DNA of 64,000 nt from Bradyrhizobium macuxiense (GTDB lineage: Bacteria; Pseudomonadota; Alphaproteobacteria; Rhizobiales; Xanthobacteraceae), in assembly GCF_007993935.1 (NCBI RefSeq), contig NZ_VITY01000001.1, forward strand, positions 372,001 to 436,000, given 5' to 3'. Shown in pieces: positions 7,619 to 20,145 of the stretch (position 1 is its first letter; each line of letters opens with the position of its first letter). Position numbers and translations under genes: made by a program. Under the pieces are notes generated by a model. It saw only the letters and a program-made list of their open reading frames with translations, was not told the origin of the DNA and searched no databases.

Positions 7619-8617
7619 ATGCGCATTGCGGCAGGTCTGATTTTCGCAGGGACCGTATCGTTGCTCGCGTCGAGCGCAGCTTGGTCGCAGACGCCGCCCG
7701 CCAAGGGCGCCACTGCTGCGCCGCCGGCAGCTCCCGCGGCCGCAGCTCCAGCGCCTGCCGCCGCGGCACAGGCGCCCGCCGCAGCCGCTGCGCCCGTGCC
7801 GCCGAAGCAACCACCGCAGCCGGCGCGCGCCGCCTGCACCAATCCGAACGCACTCGGGGTTGCCCGCACCGTCGAGATCGACACCACGGGCGGACCGGGC
7901 TTCGGCTTCGAGCATTTCAAGCAGCTCGACTTCCTGCGCGACCACGAAGTGGTGCTGACCTTCGACGACGGTCCGTGGCCGGGCAACACGCCGGCGGTGC
8001 TGAAGGCGCTCGCGGATGAATGCACCACGGGCATCTTCTTCCCGATCGGCAAGCATGCCACCTATCACCCCGAGATCCTGCGTCAGGTCTATGCCGCCGG
8101 CCACACCGTCGGCTCGCACACCTGGTCGCACGAGAACCTGAACAACAAGAAGCTGACCGAGGACCAGAAGAAGGACGAGATCGAGCGCGGCCTCGCCGCG
8201 GTCAAATGGGCGCTCGAGACCTCACCCTCGCCGTTCTTCCGCTTCCCGGCGCTGCAGCATCCGCCGGAGATGGTCACCTATCTCGGCAACCGCAACATCG
8301 CGATCTTCTCCTGCGACCTCGACTCCTTCGACTTCAAGTCGAAGAACTCGCAGCAGGTGATCGACACCGTGATGAAGAAGCTCGCCAAGCTCGGCAAGGG
8401 CATCATCCTGATGCACGACTTCCAGAAGCACACCGCGGAAGCCCTGCCGACGCTGCTGACGCAGCTCAAGGCCGGCGGCTACAAGGTGGTCGCGATGCGC
8501 GCGAAATTCCCGGCGACCGTGCTGCCGCAATACGAGCAGGAGCTCGCCAAGGACGTCAAGCTGCCGACCGTGAGCTCGCGGCCGGTCAACAGCGTCGTCA
8601 CGACGGTCGATCAGTAG
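7619..8617 (+). CDS. Exported polysaccharide deacetylase (NodB homology domain)
   Basis: A 332-residue carbohydrate esterase family 4 protein. After a signal peptide (to about residue 23) comes a 45-residue Ala/Pro linker, then the NodB domain. Motif 1 is TFDDGP (114-119) with the catalytic base and metal Asp; motif 2 is SHTWSH (166-171) with the two metal-binding His; FFRFPAL and the ILMHDF motif follow. It should remove N-acetyl groups from a cell wall or capsule polymer; the substrate is not visible. A GGGA element precedes ATG 7619. The next gene starts 19 bp downstream and may share its transcript. Confidence 0.93.
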   Translation: MRIAAGLIFAGTVSLLASSAAWSQTPPAKGATAAPPAAPAAAAPAPAAAAQAPAAAAAPVPPKQPPQPARAACTNPNALGVARTVEIDTTGGPGFGFEHFKQLDFLRDHEVVLTFDDGPWPGNTPAVLKALADECTTGIFFPIGKHATYHPEILRQVYAAGHTVGSHTWSHENLNNKKLTEDQKKDEIERGLAAVKWALETSPSPFFRFPALQHPPEMVTYLGNRNIAIFSCDLDSFDFKSKNSQQVIDTVMKKLAKLGKGIILMHDFQKHTAEALPTLLTQLKAGGYKVVAMRAKFPATVLPQYEQELAKDVKLPTVSSRPVNSVVTTVDQ

Positions 8618-8636
8618 ACGCGCCGGCAAAGTCCTG

Positions 8637-9194
8637 GTGTCTGCGTTGCGTATCGAGGGTTTCGTCATCGTCTCGGCCGACGGCCGGCTGGCGAATGCGC
8701 ACAACGTGATGCCGGACGAGCTCAAGATCGACGGCGACAAGCGGTTCTTCACCGCAGCGCTCGATCGCGCCGATCTCGTCGTGCATGGCCGCCACTCCCA
8801 GGAAGAGCAACCGAACGCACCGAAGCGGCGTCGCCTGATCCTGACCGGCAAGGTCGCGGCCACCGCGCCCGATCCAACCAATCCGAAGGCACTGTTGTGG
8901 AATCCCGCCGGCTGCCCGTTCCAGACCGCGAGCCGCGAGGCCGGCGTGACCTCGGGCATGGTCGCCATCATCGGCGGCCCCGGCGTGTTCGGAATGTTCA
9001 TGGACCGCTACGATACGTTCTGGCTCTCGGTCGCAGCGAAGGTGCGCATCCCCGACGGCGAGCCGTGCTTTCCCGGCGTCCCTGCCCGCACCCCGCAACA
9101 GGTGCTATCAGCGCACGGCCTTCACGCCGGCGAAGCGCAACTGATCGATGCCGCGCAGGACGTCAGCGTCACGCCGTGGCGGCGGGTTGGTTGA
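8637..9194 (+). CDS. Dihydrofolate-reductase-like (RibD C-terminal fold) protein
   Basis: A 185-residue protein, GTG start at 8637. The N-terminus IEGFVIVSADGRLANAHNVMP matches the first strand and loop of the DHFR/RibD-C fold, and IIGGPGVFGMFMDRYDTFWL matches the NADPH-binding GG motif of that fold. The rest is divergent, so it is unlikely to be the main DHFR or RibD. Substrate unknown. It follows the polysaccharide deacetylase gene by 19 bp. Confidence 0.65.
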   Translation: MSALRIEGFVIVSADGRLANAHNVMPDELKIDGDKRFFTAALDRADLVVHGRHSQEEQPNAPKRRRLILTGKVAATAPDPTNPKALLWNPAGCPFQTASREAGVTSGMVAIIGGPGVFGMFMDRYDTFWLSVAAKVRIPDGEPCFPGVPARTPQQVLSAHGLHAGEAQLIDAAQDVSVTPWRRVG

Positions 9195-9212
9195 GACCGT
9201 AGATTTGTAATT

Positions 9213-9329
9213 CGTAGGATGGGTGGAGCGCAGCGATACCCATCGATTGCTCGGCACAAGAGACGATGGGTTTCGCGGAGTTTATCATCGGGCCGCGCTT
9301 GCGCGGACCCGTTGGCTCTACCCATCCTA
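9213..9329. repeat. Intergenic palindrome, GTAGGATGGGT family
   Basis: CGTAGGATGGGT at 9213-9224 is the inverted repeat of ACCCATCCTACG at 9318-9329, and ACCCATCG / CGATGGGT form an inner pair. The whole is a 117-bp imperfect palindrome between two convergent genes. From memory, rhizobial genomes hold many such copies; only this one lies in the window. Confidence 0.8.
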
Positions 9330-9340
9330 CGCCGTGCCGC

Positions 9341-9793
9341 CTACACGTCCCCATACGCCGGGTCGTCGCGGCGCGGGCCGCGGCCGTAGCCGGCGATGAT
9401 GAACAGCGCGCCGACCAGCGACAGGTTCTTCAGCGCGTCGATCAAGGTCCTGAGATTGTCGGGCGCCGGCTGGTTCCAGAAATCATGGAAGTAGAAGGTG
9501 ACGACGCACACATAGATGATCAGAAGCAGCGCGAAGAACCGCGCCAGCACGTTCACCGCGATCATCAGCCCGGCAAGGATCTCGAAGCCACCGACCACAA
9601 TCGCCAGCAGCTGCATGAACGGCATGCCGACGACGGTTTCGATCTGCTGGGTATACGGTGCGGCGATGGCCGGGATCGTCAGCTTCGCCGCGATCACATC
9701 CGCGGTGGCCTGGATGCCGAACAGCTTGCTCGCTCCCGAATAGAGGAACAGCACGGCAAACAGAATCCGTCCGAAGGTGATGAACGCTGGCAT
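9341..9793 (-). CDS. DoxX family membrane protein
   Basis: A 150-residue integral membrane protein with four hydrophobic helices. The N-terminus FGRILFAVLFLYSGASKLFG is typical of DoxX/YphA-type proteins, and GGFEILAGLMIA and the late LKNLSLVGALFIIAG follow the family. DoxX proteins are linked to respiratory or redox stress; the exact role is not known. The start at ATG 9793 has GAGG nine bases upstream. It is convergent to the DHFR-like gene, with a palindrome between them. Confidence 0.9.
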   Translation of the reverse strand: MPAFITFGRILFAVLFLYSGASKLFGIQATADVIAAKLTIPAIAAPYTQQIETVVGMPFMQLLAIVVGGFEILAGLMIAVNVLARFFALLLIIYVCVVTFYFHDFWNQPAPDNLRTLIDALKNLSLVGALFIIAGYGRGPRRDDPAYGDV

Positions 9794-9949
9794 GGGTCGG
9801 CCTCACAGGATGGCAGAAATCGGACGAAGCAGGCGCAGCGATTATGGTCGCTCCGCCTGTTTCGATCAAATCGAATCCATCTCGGCTCGCGTACGATGCG
9901 GAAAACCGCGCTGCGGTTCTCCGAACATAACGTGCCCAAACAACGCCCG

Positions 9950-12259
<2,310 letters not shown>

Positions 12260-12482
12260 ACGTGCTCCCCGCGTTTCCGGCCCAAATTTCTTGTTTCTGT
12301 GCTAATCCAGGCAAAAGTCAGTTGTCCGGCAAATCGAGCTGGATGTGAAGCATGTCCGGCCGCTTGGATGCAACATCCGATAATACCCCCGTCAACAGGC
12401 CTGGACGGCCCAGTTCGCCGATGCTGCACCGTCCGGCCGCAGCTTGGCAATTTTTTTCCCTTGATGATCCGGAGTTGACCGA

Positions 12483-14477
12483 ATGAAGAAAATTCTGCTC
12501 GGCCTGATCGCGGTCGTCGTGATTGCGATCGGCGGCTTCTTCGGCTTCGACCTCTATACCCAGCGTCGGATCACGAGCGCCGTGGAGGCCGTATTTGACC
12601 AGGTCCGCGCCGAAGGCGGCACGGCGAGCCATGGCCGGATTTCATTCGACCTGATGCAGCGCACCCTGACCATCGGGGATATCGCCGTCGAAACCGGCAC
12701 GCAGCCGCCGTTCAGGCTGAAGGCGGCCACCGTGATGGCCTATGGCGTCGACCGATCCGACACCTCGCGCTTTTCCGCCGCGAGCCTTGAGGCCCGCGAC
12801 GTCGAAATCGATGCCACGATGGGCGACAGGCAGGCCGTCGCGCTCAACTACAAGGTGCCGCAGGTCACGGTGAAGGATTTCACCGGCCCGACCGGTGTTC
12901 GCCAACTTCGGAAGTCGGCATCGCTGTTCGATCTCTACGGGTTCGGCCTCGCCTATCTGGCCGGCGTCAGCGCCTCGTCGATCACGGCCCCCCGCCTGAC
13001 CGGAACGGTCAAGACCGCCACGACAGGTGCCGACAGCATGAGCGGCGAATACACCTACTCGAACGTTGTGCTCGACAACATCAAAGGCGGGAAGATCGCG
13101 TCCAGCAAGACCGACGGCGCCGTCTTCACCTTCAACTCCCAACCCGGGGGCAAGCCACTCAAGACAACCGGCGAGCTCTCGAACATTGTCGCGACAGATA
13201 TCGACGTCGGCGCGATGGCGGCGATATTCGATCCCGCCAAGGCCAACGACGACCGCGACTACCGGGTCCAGGGACATGTTTCGGCCGGTCCCTACATCAT
13301 CAACGCCACGCCCGGCCTGAATACGCGGATCGACGGTGTGACGATCGATGACGTCAGGATCAACCCGTCACGGATGCAGCTGCCGTCGTTGTTGGCAATG
13401 ATCCCGCCGCCGGGGAGTCCGCCGCCATCTCCGGCCCAGGCGCGCGAACTGCTGGATAACATCGCCGGCCTCTACGCGGGCTTCAGCATAGGAAATGCTG
13501 AGATGCACGGGCTCTCGATGGAGGCACCACAGGCACCGCAGACGCAGCTAAAGCTCTCTTCAATGCGATTCAACTTCGAACGCGGCAAGATCGGCGAGCT
13601 CGCAGTCGAGGGAATTGACGCCCATGCCCCGAACGGCCCCTTCAAGGTCGGACGCTTCGCGCTGAAGGCGCTCGATGTCGCGAGCTTCCTGCGGCTGTCG
13701 TCACAGTTCGCAGCCCAGAAGCCGTCGGCCGAACAGACGCTGGCGCTGTTTCCCCTGATCGAGGGCGTCGAGATCAAGGGTGTTACGGCGCCCTACAAGG
13801 CCACCGGCAAGCCGGTCAACATCGACGTCCTCAGCCTCGATTGGGGTCAGTTCGTCGGAACGATCCCGAGCAAGCTGCGGCTGATCGCGAAGATGGCTGC
13901 ACCGCTGGATGCAACGGATCCGCAGCAGCAGGCACTCGTCGCAGCCGGCATCGACCGCATGGCCGTCGATGCCGATCTCGGCGCTGCCTGGACCGAGACG
14001 TCACGGTCGTTCGCGCTCGAGCCGGTCAAGCTTGACGTGGCGGGCCTTTTGAACGCATCGGCGAAGCTCACGCTCGGCAACGTGCCGCGCGAGGCATTTT
14101 CGGTCAGCGCCGCGGAGGCGATGGGCGCAGCCGCGCAGATCGAGGCCGGCGCGACCGAGCTTGTGGTCCACGACCTCGGCGTCATCGACTTCGCGGTCGC
14201 CCAGTTCGCCCGCACCCAGAACGTCGGCCGCGACGAGGCGCGCAGGGCCATCCTCGACAGCATCAAGGCGCAGGGCGACGCGATCGGCGGAGGCAATCCG
14301 GATGCGACAGCCCTCGTCACCGCGATCAGCCAGTTCATCGAGACGCCGGGGCAGACGCTGGTCATCAAGCTGACCCCGCGCGCGAAAGCGCCGGCGCTTC
14401 AGCTGATGCAACTGCTCAAGACCGATCCGCAATCGGCCCTGGCGCAATTCAAGATCGAGGCCTCGACGGGATTGTGA
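12483..14477 (+). CDS. Large membrane-anchored protein of unknown function, 664 aa
   Basis: The protein opens with one hydrophobic anchor (MKKILLGLIAVVVIAIGGFF) and then has about 640 residues of beta-rich, mostly soluble sequence predicted in the periplasm. There are no enzyme motifs or cysteine clusters. Recurrent phrases of the type F-x-L-KAL-DV and IGDIAVETG recall the repeat style of AsmA/DUF945-like envelope proteins, but I cannot show membership. GGAG lies eight bases before ATG 12483. It is divergent from maeB (223 bp between starts), so shared control is possible. It ends at a palindrome that separates it from aspS. Confidence 0.8.
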   Translation: MKKILLGLIAVVVIAIGGFFGFDLYTQRRITSAVEAVFDQVRAEGGTASHGRISFDLMQRTLTIGDIAVETGTQPPFRLKAATVMAYGVDRSDTSRFSAASLEARDVEIDATMGDRQAVALNYKVPQVTVKDFTGPTGVRQLRKSASLFDLYGFGLAYLAGVSASSITAPRLTGTVKTATTGADSMSGEYTYSNVVLDNIKGGKIASSKTDGAVFTFNSQPGGKPLKTTGELSNIVATDIDVGAMAAIFDPAKANDDRDYRVQGHVSAGPYIINATPGLNTRIDGVTIDDVRINPSRMQLPSLLAMIPPPGSPPPSPAQARELLDNIAGLYAGFSIGNAEMHGLSMEAPQAPQTQLKLSSMRFNFERGKIGELAVEGIDAHAPNGPFKVGRFALKALDVASFLRLSSQFAAQKPSAEQTLALFPLIEGVEIKGVTAPYKATGKPVNIDVLSLDWGQFVGTIPSKLRLIAKMAAPLDATDPQQQALVAAGIDRMAVDADLGAAWTETSRSFALEPVKLDVAGLLNASAKLTLGNVPREAFSVSAAEAMGAAAQIEAGATELVVHDLGVIDFAVAQFARTQNVGRDEARRAILDSIKAQGDAIGGGNPDATALVTAISQFIETPGQTLVIKLTPRAKAPALQLMQLLKTDPQSALAQFKIEASTGL

Positions 14478-14493
14478 GCTTCCATTCGATCCC

Positions 14494-14579
14494 GTAGCCC
14501 GGATGGAGCGAAGCGCAATCCGGGGCAATCTCTCGTGCGGCGGCAGTTCCCGGATTTCGCTTCGCTCCATCCGGGCTAC
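14494..14579. repeat. Intergenic palindrome with 22-bp perfect arms, GTAGCCCGG family
   Basis: GTAGCCCGGATGGAGCGAAG starts at 14494; its 22-bp arm (14494-14515) is matched exactly in inverted form at 14558-14579. The loop carries further self-complementary blocks. It lies between two convergent genes and may also end transcription in both directions. Confidence 0.88.
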
Positions 14580-14597
14580 CGCTCTTTGCTTCGCCTG

Positions 14598-16373
14598 CTA
14601 GCCCTTCGCGGGCAGGTTGGTGCGGATGTGCAGCTCCTTGAGCTGCTTCGGCGTCGCTTCCGACGGTGCGCCCATCAGCAAGTCCATGGCCTGCTGGTTC
14701 ATCGGGAACAGCGAGATCTCGCGCAGATTGTTGGTGCCGCAGAGCAGCATCACGATGCGGTCGAGGCCGGCCGCCATGCCGCCATGCGGCGGGGCGCCAT
14801 ACTGGAACGCGCGGTACATGCCGCCGAAACGGTCGATGACTTCCTGCTCGCCATAGCCGGCGATCTCGAACGCCTTCACCATCGCTTCCGGCTTGTGGTT
14901 GCGGATGCCGCCGGAGGCGATCTCGTAGCCGTTGCAGGCGATGTCGTACTGGAACGCCTTGATGGTCAGCGGGTCCTGCGACGTCAGCGCGTCGAGGCCG
15001 CCCTGAGGCATCGAGAACGGGTTGTGCGAGAAGTCGACCTTCTTGTTCTCCTCGTCATACTCGTACATCGGGAAGTCGACGATCCAGGCGAGCTCGAAGC
15101 GGTCCTTGTCGATCTGGTTCAGCTCCTCGCCGAGCTTGGTGCGCGCGAGGCCTGCGAACTTCCAGAATTTCTCGGGATCGCCGGCGACGAAGAACGCGGC
15201 ATCGCCCTCCTTCAGGCCGAGCTGGTCGCGGATCGCTGCCGTCCGTTCAGGACCGATGTTGTTCGCAAGCGGACCCGCGCCCTCGCCGCCCTCGCGCCAC
15301 ATGATGTAACCGAGGCCGGGCTGGCCTTCGCCCTGCGCCCAGGAGTTCATGCGGTCGCAGAACGCGCGGCTACCGCCGCCAGTGCCGGGAATGGCCCAGA
15401 CCTGGTTCTTCGGGTCTTCCAGCATCCGCGCGAACACCTTGAAGCCGGAGCCGCGGAAGTGTTCGGACACCTCCTGCATCACGATCTTGTTGCGCAGATC
15501 GGGCTTGTCGGAGCCGTATTTGCGCACGGCTTCCGCGAACGGAATCCGCGGCCAGTTCTTCGTCACCGGCTTGCCCTTGGCAAAGTCCTCGAACACGCCG
15601 GTGATCACGGGCTCCATCGCCGCGAACACGTCGTCCTGCGTGACAAAGCTCATCTCGACGTCGAGCTGATAGAACTCGCCGGGCAGGCGATCGGCGCGCG
15701 GGTCCTCGTCGCGGAAGCAGGGTGCGATCTGGAAGTAACGATCGAAGCCCGACATCATCAGGAGCTGCTTGTACTGCTGCGGCGCCTGCGGCAGCGCGTA
15801 GAACTTGCCGGGATGGATGCGCGAGGGCACCAGGAAGTCGCGCGCGCCTTCCGGCGAGGATGCCGTCAGGATCGGGGTTTGGAATTCGAAGAAGCCCTGC
15901 TCCTTCATCCGCTTGCGCATGGAATCGACCACCGCGCCGCGGGTCATGATGTTCTGGTGCAGCTTGTCGCGACGCAGGTCGAGGAAGCGGTACTTCAGCC
16001 TGATGTCCTCAGGATATTCCTGCTCGCCGAACACCGGCAGCGGCAGCTCGGCCGCCGGGCCAAGCACCTCGATCTCCTTGATGTAGATCTCGACCATGCC
16101 GGTCGGCAGTTCGGGATTGTCGGTGCCGGCGGGGCGACGGCGGACCTTGCCGTCGATCCGCACCACCCATTCCGAACGGAACTTCTCGACCTCGGCGAAC
16201 GCCGGCGAGTCCGGATCGGCCACGCACTGGGTGATGCCGTAATGGTCGCGCAGATCGACGAACAGCACGCCGCCATGGTCGCGGACCCGGTGGACCCAGC
16301 CTGAGAGCCGGACCGTCTGGTCGATATCGCTCTCACGGAGCGCGCCGCATGTGTGTGACCGGTAGCGATGCAT
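14598..16373 (-). CDS. aspS: Aspartyl-tRNA synthetase
   Basis: A 591-residue class II aminoacyl-tRNA synthetase of the bacterial type. An OB-fold anticodon-binding domain comes first ([20 protein letters not shown]), then motif 2 ([17 protein letters not shown]), the bacterial insertion domain in the middle and motif 3 ([15 protein letters not shown]) near the end. It charges tRNA-Asp; in bacteria that rely on GatCAB it may also charge tRNA-Asn, which the sequence alone does not decide. It is divergent from selO. Confidence 0.98.
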   Translation of the reverse strand: MHRYRSHTCGALRESDIDQTVRLSGWVHRVRDHGGVLFVDLRDHYGITQCVADPDSPAFAEVEKFRSEWVVRIDGKVRRRPAGTDNPELPTGMVEIYIKEIEVLGPAAELPLPVFGEQEYPEDIRLKYRFLDLRRDKLHQNIMTRGAVVDSMRKRMKEQGFFEFQTPILTASSPEGARDFLVPSRIHPGKFYALPQAPQQYKQLLMMSGFDRYFQIAPCFRDEDPRADRLPGEFYQLDVEMSFVTQDDVFAAMEPVITGVFEDFAKGKPVTKNWPRIPFAEAVRKYGSDKPDLRNKIVMQEVSEHFRGSGFKVFARMLEDPKNQVWAIPGTGGGSRAFCDRMNSWAQGEGQPGLGYIMWREGGEGAGPLANNIGPERTAAIRDQLGLKEGDAAFFVAGDPEKFWKFAGLARTKLGEELNQIDKDRFELAWIVDFPMYEYDEENKKVDFSHNPFSMPQGGLDALTSQDPLTIKAFQYDIACNGYEIASGGIRNHKPEAMVKAFEIAGYGEQEVIDRFGGMYRAFQYGAPPHGGMAAGLDRIVMLLCGTNNLREISLFPMNQQAMDLLMGAPSEATPKQLKELHIRTNLPAKG

Positions 16374-16569
16374 TTTCGTTCCAAAACTGATGTCGGAGGG
16401 TCGAATCGCGACAGGGCCAAAATGCCCTGCCCGAAGTTGCGGAGGGTTTACCCGACGAGGCCGGGTGCGGCAACCAATGGAACGACGCCTTTTCGGGCCA
16501 AACCGCAGATTTTCCGCACCGGCGGCGCCAATCGTTTGCCTATTCGGCCCGCGGGCCTATCTTCTGGTC

Positions 16570-18042
16570 ATGACCATCCATTTCCCGTTCCAGAACACCT
16601 ATTCGGCGCTGCCGGCGAACTTTTTCGCCCGCGTCGCGCCGACCCCGGTGGCGTCCCCCCGGCTGATCAAGCTGAACCGGCCGCTCGCGGTCCAGCTCGG
16701 GCTGGATCCGGACCTGCTCTCGACGCCCGAAGGCGCCGAAATCCTCGCCGGCAAGCGACTGCCGGACGGCGCCGACCCGATCGCCATGGCCTATGCCGGC
16801 CACCAGTTCGGGCACTTTGTTCCCCAGCTCGGCGACGGCCGCGCCATCCTGCTCGGCGAGGTCATCGACACGGACGGCGTCCGCCGCGACATCCAGCTCA
16901 AGGGATCAGGCCCCACCCCGTTCTCGCGCCGCGGCGACGGCCGCGCGGCGCTCGGTCCGGTCTTGCGCGAATACATCGTCAGCGAGGCGATGTTTGCGCT
17001 GGGTATCCCGACCACCCGCTCGCTCGCCGCGGTCGTGACCGGCGAGCCCGTGATGCGCGAGACCGCGCTGCCGGGCGCGGTGCTGACCCGCGTCGCCTCG
17101 AGCCACATCCGCGTCGGCACCTTCCAGTTCTTCGCCGCCCGCGGCGACACCGACGGCGTGCGCGCCCTCGCCGACCATGTCATTGCGAGGCACTATCCCG
17201 AGCTCAGTGATGCCGCCCAGCCCTATCACGCGCTGCTCGCCGGTGTCGTGGCCCGGCAGGCCGCGCTGGTCGCGCGCTGGCTCCTGGTCGGCTTCATCCA
17301 CGGCGTGATGAACACCGACAACACCTCGATCTCGGGCGAGACCATCGACTACGGCCCCTGCGCCTTCCTCGATGCCTACAACCCGGCGCAGGTGTTCTCC
17401 TCGATCGACGAGATGGGCCGCTACGCCTACGCCAATCAGCCGCGCATCGCGTTGTGGAATCTGACCCGGCTCGCCGAGTGCCTGCTGCCGCTGTTCGACA
17501 GCGAGCAGGAGAAGGCCATCGAGCAGGCGCAGACGATCCTCGGCGAATTCCCGGAAAAATTCACCGCGGCCTATCAGGCCGGGCTGCGCGCCAAGGTCGG
17601 CCTGTTCACCGCGCGCGACGGCGATGAGGCACTGATCCAGGACCTGCTCGACGCGATGGCCAAGAACGCGGCCGACTTCACGCTGACCTTCCGTCATCTC
17701 GGCGACGCCGCAGCCGATGACGCCGCCGACGTCCGCGCGCAGTTCACCGATCCCGCCGCCTTCGACGAATGGGCCACGCGCTGGCGCACGCGCCTCGCGC
17801 TGGAGCCGCAGACACCGGCCGAGCGCAAGGCCGCGATGGGTGCGGTCAACCCGGCGTTCATCCCGCGCAACCACAGGATCGAAGCGGTGATCCAGGCAGC
17901 GGTTAACAACGACGACTACGCGCCGTTCGAGGAGCTGCTGACGGTGTTGGCAAAGCCCTATGAAGGCCAGCCGCAGTTCGCGGCCTATGCCGAGCCGCCG
18001 CTGCCCGAGCAGATGGTGACGCAGACGTTCTGCGGGACGTGA
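16570..18042 (+). CDS. selO: Protein adenylyltransferase SelO (YdiU/UPF0061 family)
   Basis: A 490-residue pseudokinase-fold enzyme that transfers AMP to Ser, Thr or Tyr of target proteins, linked to redox stress in E. coli. Family hallmarks are visible: FPFQNTYSALPANFFARV at the start, AMAYAGHQFGHFVPQLGDGRA, the IQLKGSGPTPFSRRGDGRAA nucleotide loop, GFIHGVMNTDNTSISGETID with the metal-binding Asn-Asp, and the C-terminal TFCGT. I chose ATG 16570 because family members start close to this motif; open codons upstream to 16390 add an Arg-rich leader. It is divergent from aspS. Confidence 0.95.
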   Translation: MTIHFPFQNTYSALPANFFARVAPTPVASPRLIKLNRPLAVQLGLDPDLLSTPEGAEILAGKRLPDGADPIAMAYAGHQFGHFVPQLGDGRAILLGEVIDTDGVRRDIQLKGSGPTPFSRRGDGRAALGPVLREYIVSEAMFALGIPTTRSLAAVVTGEPVMRETALPGAVLTRVASSHIRVGTFQFFAARGDTDGVRALADHVIARHYPELSDAAQPYHALLAGVVARQAALVARWLLVGFIHGVMNTDNTSISGETIDYGPCAFLDAYNPAQVFSSIDEMGRYAYANQPRIALWNLTRLAECLLPLFDSEQEKAIEQAQTILGEFPEKFTAAYQAGLRAKVGLFTARDGDEALIQDLLDAMAKNAADFTLTFRHLGDAAADDAADVRAQFTDPAAFDEWATRWRTRLALEPQTPAERKAAMGAVNPAFIPRNHRIEAVIQAAVNNDDYAPFEELLTVLAKPYEGQPQFAAYAEPPLPEQMVTQTFCGT

Positions 18043-18050
18043 GGCACCGG

Positions 18051-18136
18051 CGTCATTGCGAGGAGCGAAGCGACGAAGCAATCCATCTATCCGCGCATGC
18101 GGGCCGATGGATTGCTTCGCTTCGCTCGCAATGACG
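18051..18136. repeat. Intergenic palindrome, CGTCATTGCGAG family
   Basis: CGTCATTGCGAG at the left end is inverted as CTCGCAATGACG at the right end, and GAAGCAATCCATC pairs with GATGGATTGCTTC inside. It makes an 86-bp near-perfect stem-loop between the convergent selO and MDR genes. Confidence 0.88.
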
Positions 18137-18151
18137 TTGGGAGATTGCCCA

Positions 18152-19141
18152 TCACACCGTCACGACGATCTTCCCGAACTGCGCGTTCGACTCCAGATAC
18201 CGGTGCGCTTCGACGATCTCCTCGAACGGAAACGTCCGCGCGATGATCGGCTTCAGTGCGCCGTCAGCCAGCCCGTCGAGGATGAACGCCTTCGCCGCGG
18301 CAAGCCGCGCGGGATCCTGAACAATCTCGTGCACGCGGTAGCCGCGCAGGATCAGGCTCTTGCTCAGCACGGTGAACAGCGGAAACGGCGTCGGCTCGGG
18401 ACTGAGCCCGCCATACTCGATCAGGATGCCGCCATGCGCCATCGCCGCTGTCAGCGGCACGAAGATGGGGCCGCCGACGGGATCGAGCACCACGCGGACG
18501 CCGTCCGGCCCCGCGACCTGCTCCAGCCTTGATTGCAGATCCTCCTCCGCGGAGGCGATCACATGCGCCGCGCCGGCGTCGCGCAGCGCCTGCGCCTTGG
18601 CCGACGTTCGCGTGACCGCGATCGGGATCGCGCCGATGCCATTGGCGATCTGGATCGCGGCGAGCCCGACGCTGCTCGATGCCGCCGTGATGACGACGAA
18701 CTCCCCGCGGCCAAGCTGCGCAATATCGATCAGGGCGCCATAGGCCGTCAGGTATTGCATCCACACCGCGGCCGCCTCTTTAAACGCCAGCGCCGGCGGA
18801 TGCTTGACGACGAGCTCGGCCGGGAACGTCGCGAGCTCGGCATAAGCCGGCCATCGCGCCATTGAGATCGGCGGCACGATGCTGACGGCATCCCCCGGCG
18901 CGAAATCGCCGACGCCCTCGCCGATCGTTTCGACGAGACCAGCAGCCTCGAGGCCGAGGCCGGACGGCAGCGCCGGTCGCTCGATATAGGTCCCGCTGCG
19001 CATCAGGGCCTCGGCGCGGTTCAGTCCGAGCGCCTTGATGCGGATCTGGACCTCGCCGCGCGCGGGCGGCGCGATCGCCACATCCTCGATCCGCAGCACC
19101 TCGGGACCGCCAAGCTGGTGAAAACGAACGATACGCGCCAT
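18152..19141 (-). CDS. Zinc-independent MDR oxidoreductase (quinone reductase-like)
   Basis: A 329-residue medium-chain dehydrogenase. The GroES-like N-terminus includes IKALGLNRAEALMRSGTY and LPSGLGLEAAGLVETIGEGV; the Rossmann part has FVVITAASSSVGLAAIQIA, where the usual G-x-G-x-x-G is replaced by AASSSVG as in quinone oxidoreductases. The zinc-binding Cys and His pattern of alcohol dehydrogenases is absent, so it likely reduces quinones or enones with NADPH. Start at ATG 19141, with GGAG eight bases upstream. It is divergent from a LysR regulator 101 bp away, which probably controls it. Confidence 0.92.
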   Translation of the reverse strand: MARIVRFHQLGGPEVLRIEDVAIAPPARGEVQIRIKALGLNRAEALMRSGTYIERPALPSGLGLEAAGLVETIGEGVGDFAPGDAVSIVPPISMARWPAYAELATFPAELVVKHPPALAFKEAAAVWMQYLTAYGALIDIAQLGRGEFVVITAASSSVGLAAIQIANGIGAIPIAVTRTSAKAQALRDAGAAHVIASAEEDLQSRLEQVAGPDGVRVVLDPVGGPIFVPLTAAMAHGGILIEYGGLSPEPTPFPLFTVLSKSLILRGYRVHEIVQDPARLAAAKAFILDGLADGALKPIIARTFPFEEIVEAHRYLESNAQFGKIVVTV

Positions 19142-19242
19142 CGGCGACACTCCAAAACAGTTGAATTGAATGGAGCTATGCCAAGGCCAATTCGGCGGAT
19201 AAATCATCCCGCAGACTGAACAGTCAAAACCGGGAGTTTCGA

Positions 19243-20145
19243 ATGATGGACCGCCTGACCAGCATGGCCGTCTTTCTCAAGGCGGTCGATCTCGGCTCCT
19301 TCGCCGCCGCTGCGGAGGCGCTCGAGATGTCCGGCCCGATGGTCGGCAAGCATGTCAGCTTCCTCGAACAGCGGCTCGGCGTTCGCCTGATCCACCGCAC
19401 CACGCGGCGTCAAAGCCTGACCGAGTTCGGCCACGCCTATTACGAGCGTTGCCGCGCCGTGCTTGCCGAAGCGGACGCCGCCGACGCCATCGCGGCCGAC
19501 GCGTTGTCCGAGCCGCGCGGGCGGCTGCGGGTGACCATGCCGGCGCTGCTCGGCCGGCACTGCGTGGCGCCGCTGCTGCTCAAGCTGGCGCAGAAATATC
19601 CGGCGCTGGAGCTCGATCTTTCGTTCGGCGACCCGGTCGCCGATCTGATGGAGGGCGGCTACGACCTTGCGATCAGGACCGGTGAGCTCAGCGAGCAGGC
19701 CAACGTGATCACGCGGCGCATCGCGCGCCAGCGCATGGTGGTGTGCGGCTCGCGCGCCTATCTGAAGGCCCGCGGCCGGCCGCGCACGCTTGACGAACTC
19801 GGCCAGCACCAGGCGATCGTCTATCGCCGCCTGGGCCGCGCGCGCCCGTGGTTGTTCCCGCGCGATGGTGCGCCGCCGCGCGAGGTCTGGCCGGCCGGGC
19901 GACTCAGGCTCGACGATCTCGAAGCGATCGCCGACGCCGCGGCGCGGGGCATGGGGCTGGCGTGGCTGCCCTCCTGGCTGGTGCGCGAGCGCCTCGAGCG
20001 CGGCGCGCTGGTCCAGGTTCTCGGCAACGAAGGGGAACTGCCCTACGACTGCCACGCGCTGTGGCTGCCGACGCCGCGGCTGCCGCCGAAGGTCCGGCTT
20101 GCAGTGGACGCGCTCGCCGCCGCGCTGCCGAAGCTCGTGGCGTAG
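19243..20145 (+). CDS. LysR-family transcriptional regulator
   Basis: A 300-residue regulator. The winged helix-turn-helix spans residues 1-60 (MAVFLKAVDLGSFAAAAEAL, GKHVSFLEQRLGVRLIHRTT), followed by a substrate-binding domain from about 90 (RGRLRVTMPALLGRHCVAPL, GGYDLAIRTGEL, GMGLAWLPSWLV). The subgroup resembles LysR proteins such as CrgA/DsdC-like controllers next to oxidoreductases. GGGAG lies before ATG 19243. The effector is unknown; the divergent MDR gene is the likely target. Confidence 0.95.
   Translation: MMDRLTSMAVFLKAVDLGSFAAAAEALEMSGPMVGKHVSFLEQRLGVRLIHRTTRRQSLTEFGHAYYERCRAVLAEADAADAIAADALSEPRGRLRVTMPALLGRHCVAPLLLKLAQKYPALELDLSFGDPVADLMEGGYDLAIRTGELSEQANVITRRIARQRMVVCGSRAYLKARGRPRTLDELGQHQAIVYRRLGRARPWLFPRDGAPPREVWPAGRLRLDDLEAIADAAARGMGLAWLPSWLVRERLERGALVQVLGNEGELPYDCHALWLPTPRLPPKVRLAVDALAAALPKLVA

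Noticed and set aside
14535..16304. 589-codon rightward frame opposite aspS
   Set aside because: Antisense shadow; starts inside a palindrome and has no ribosome site.
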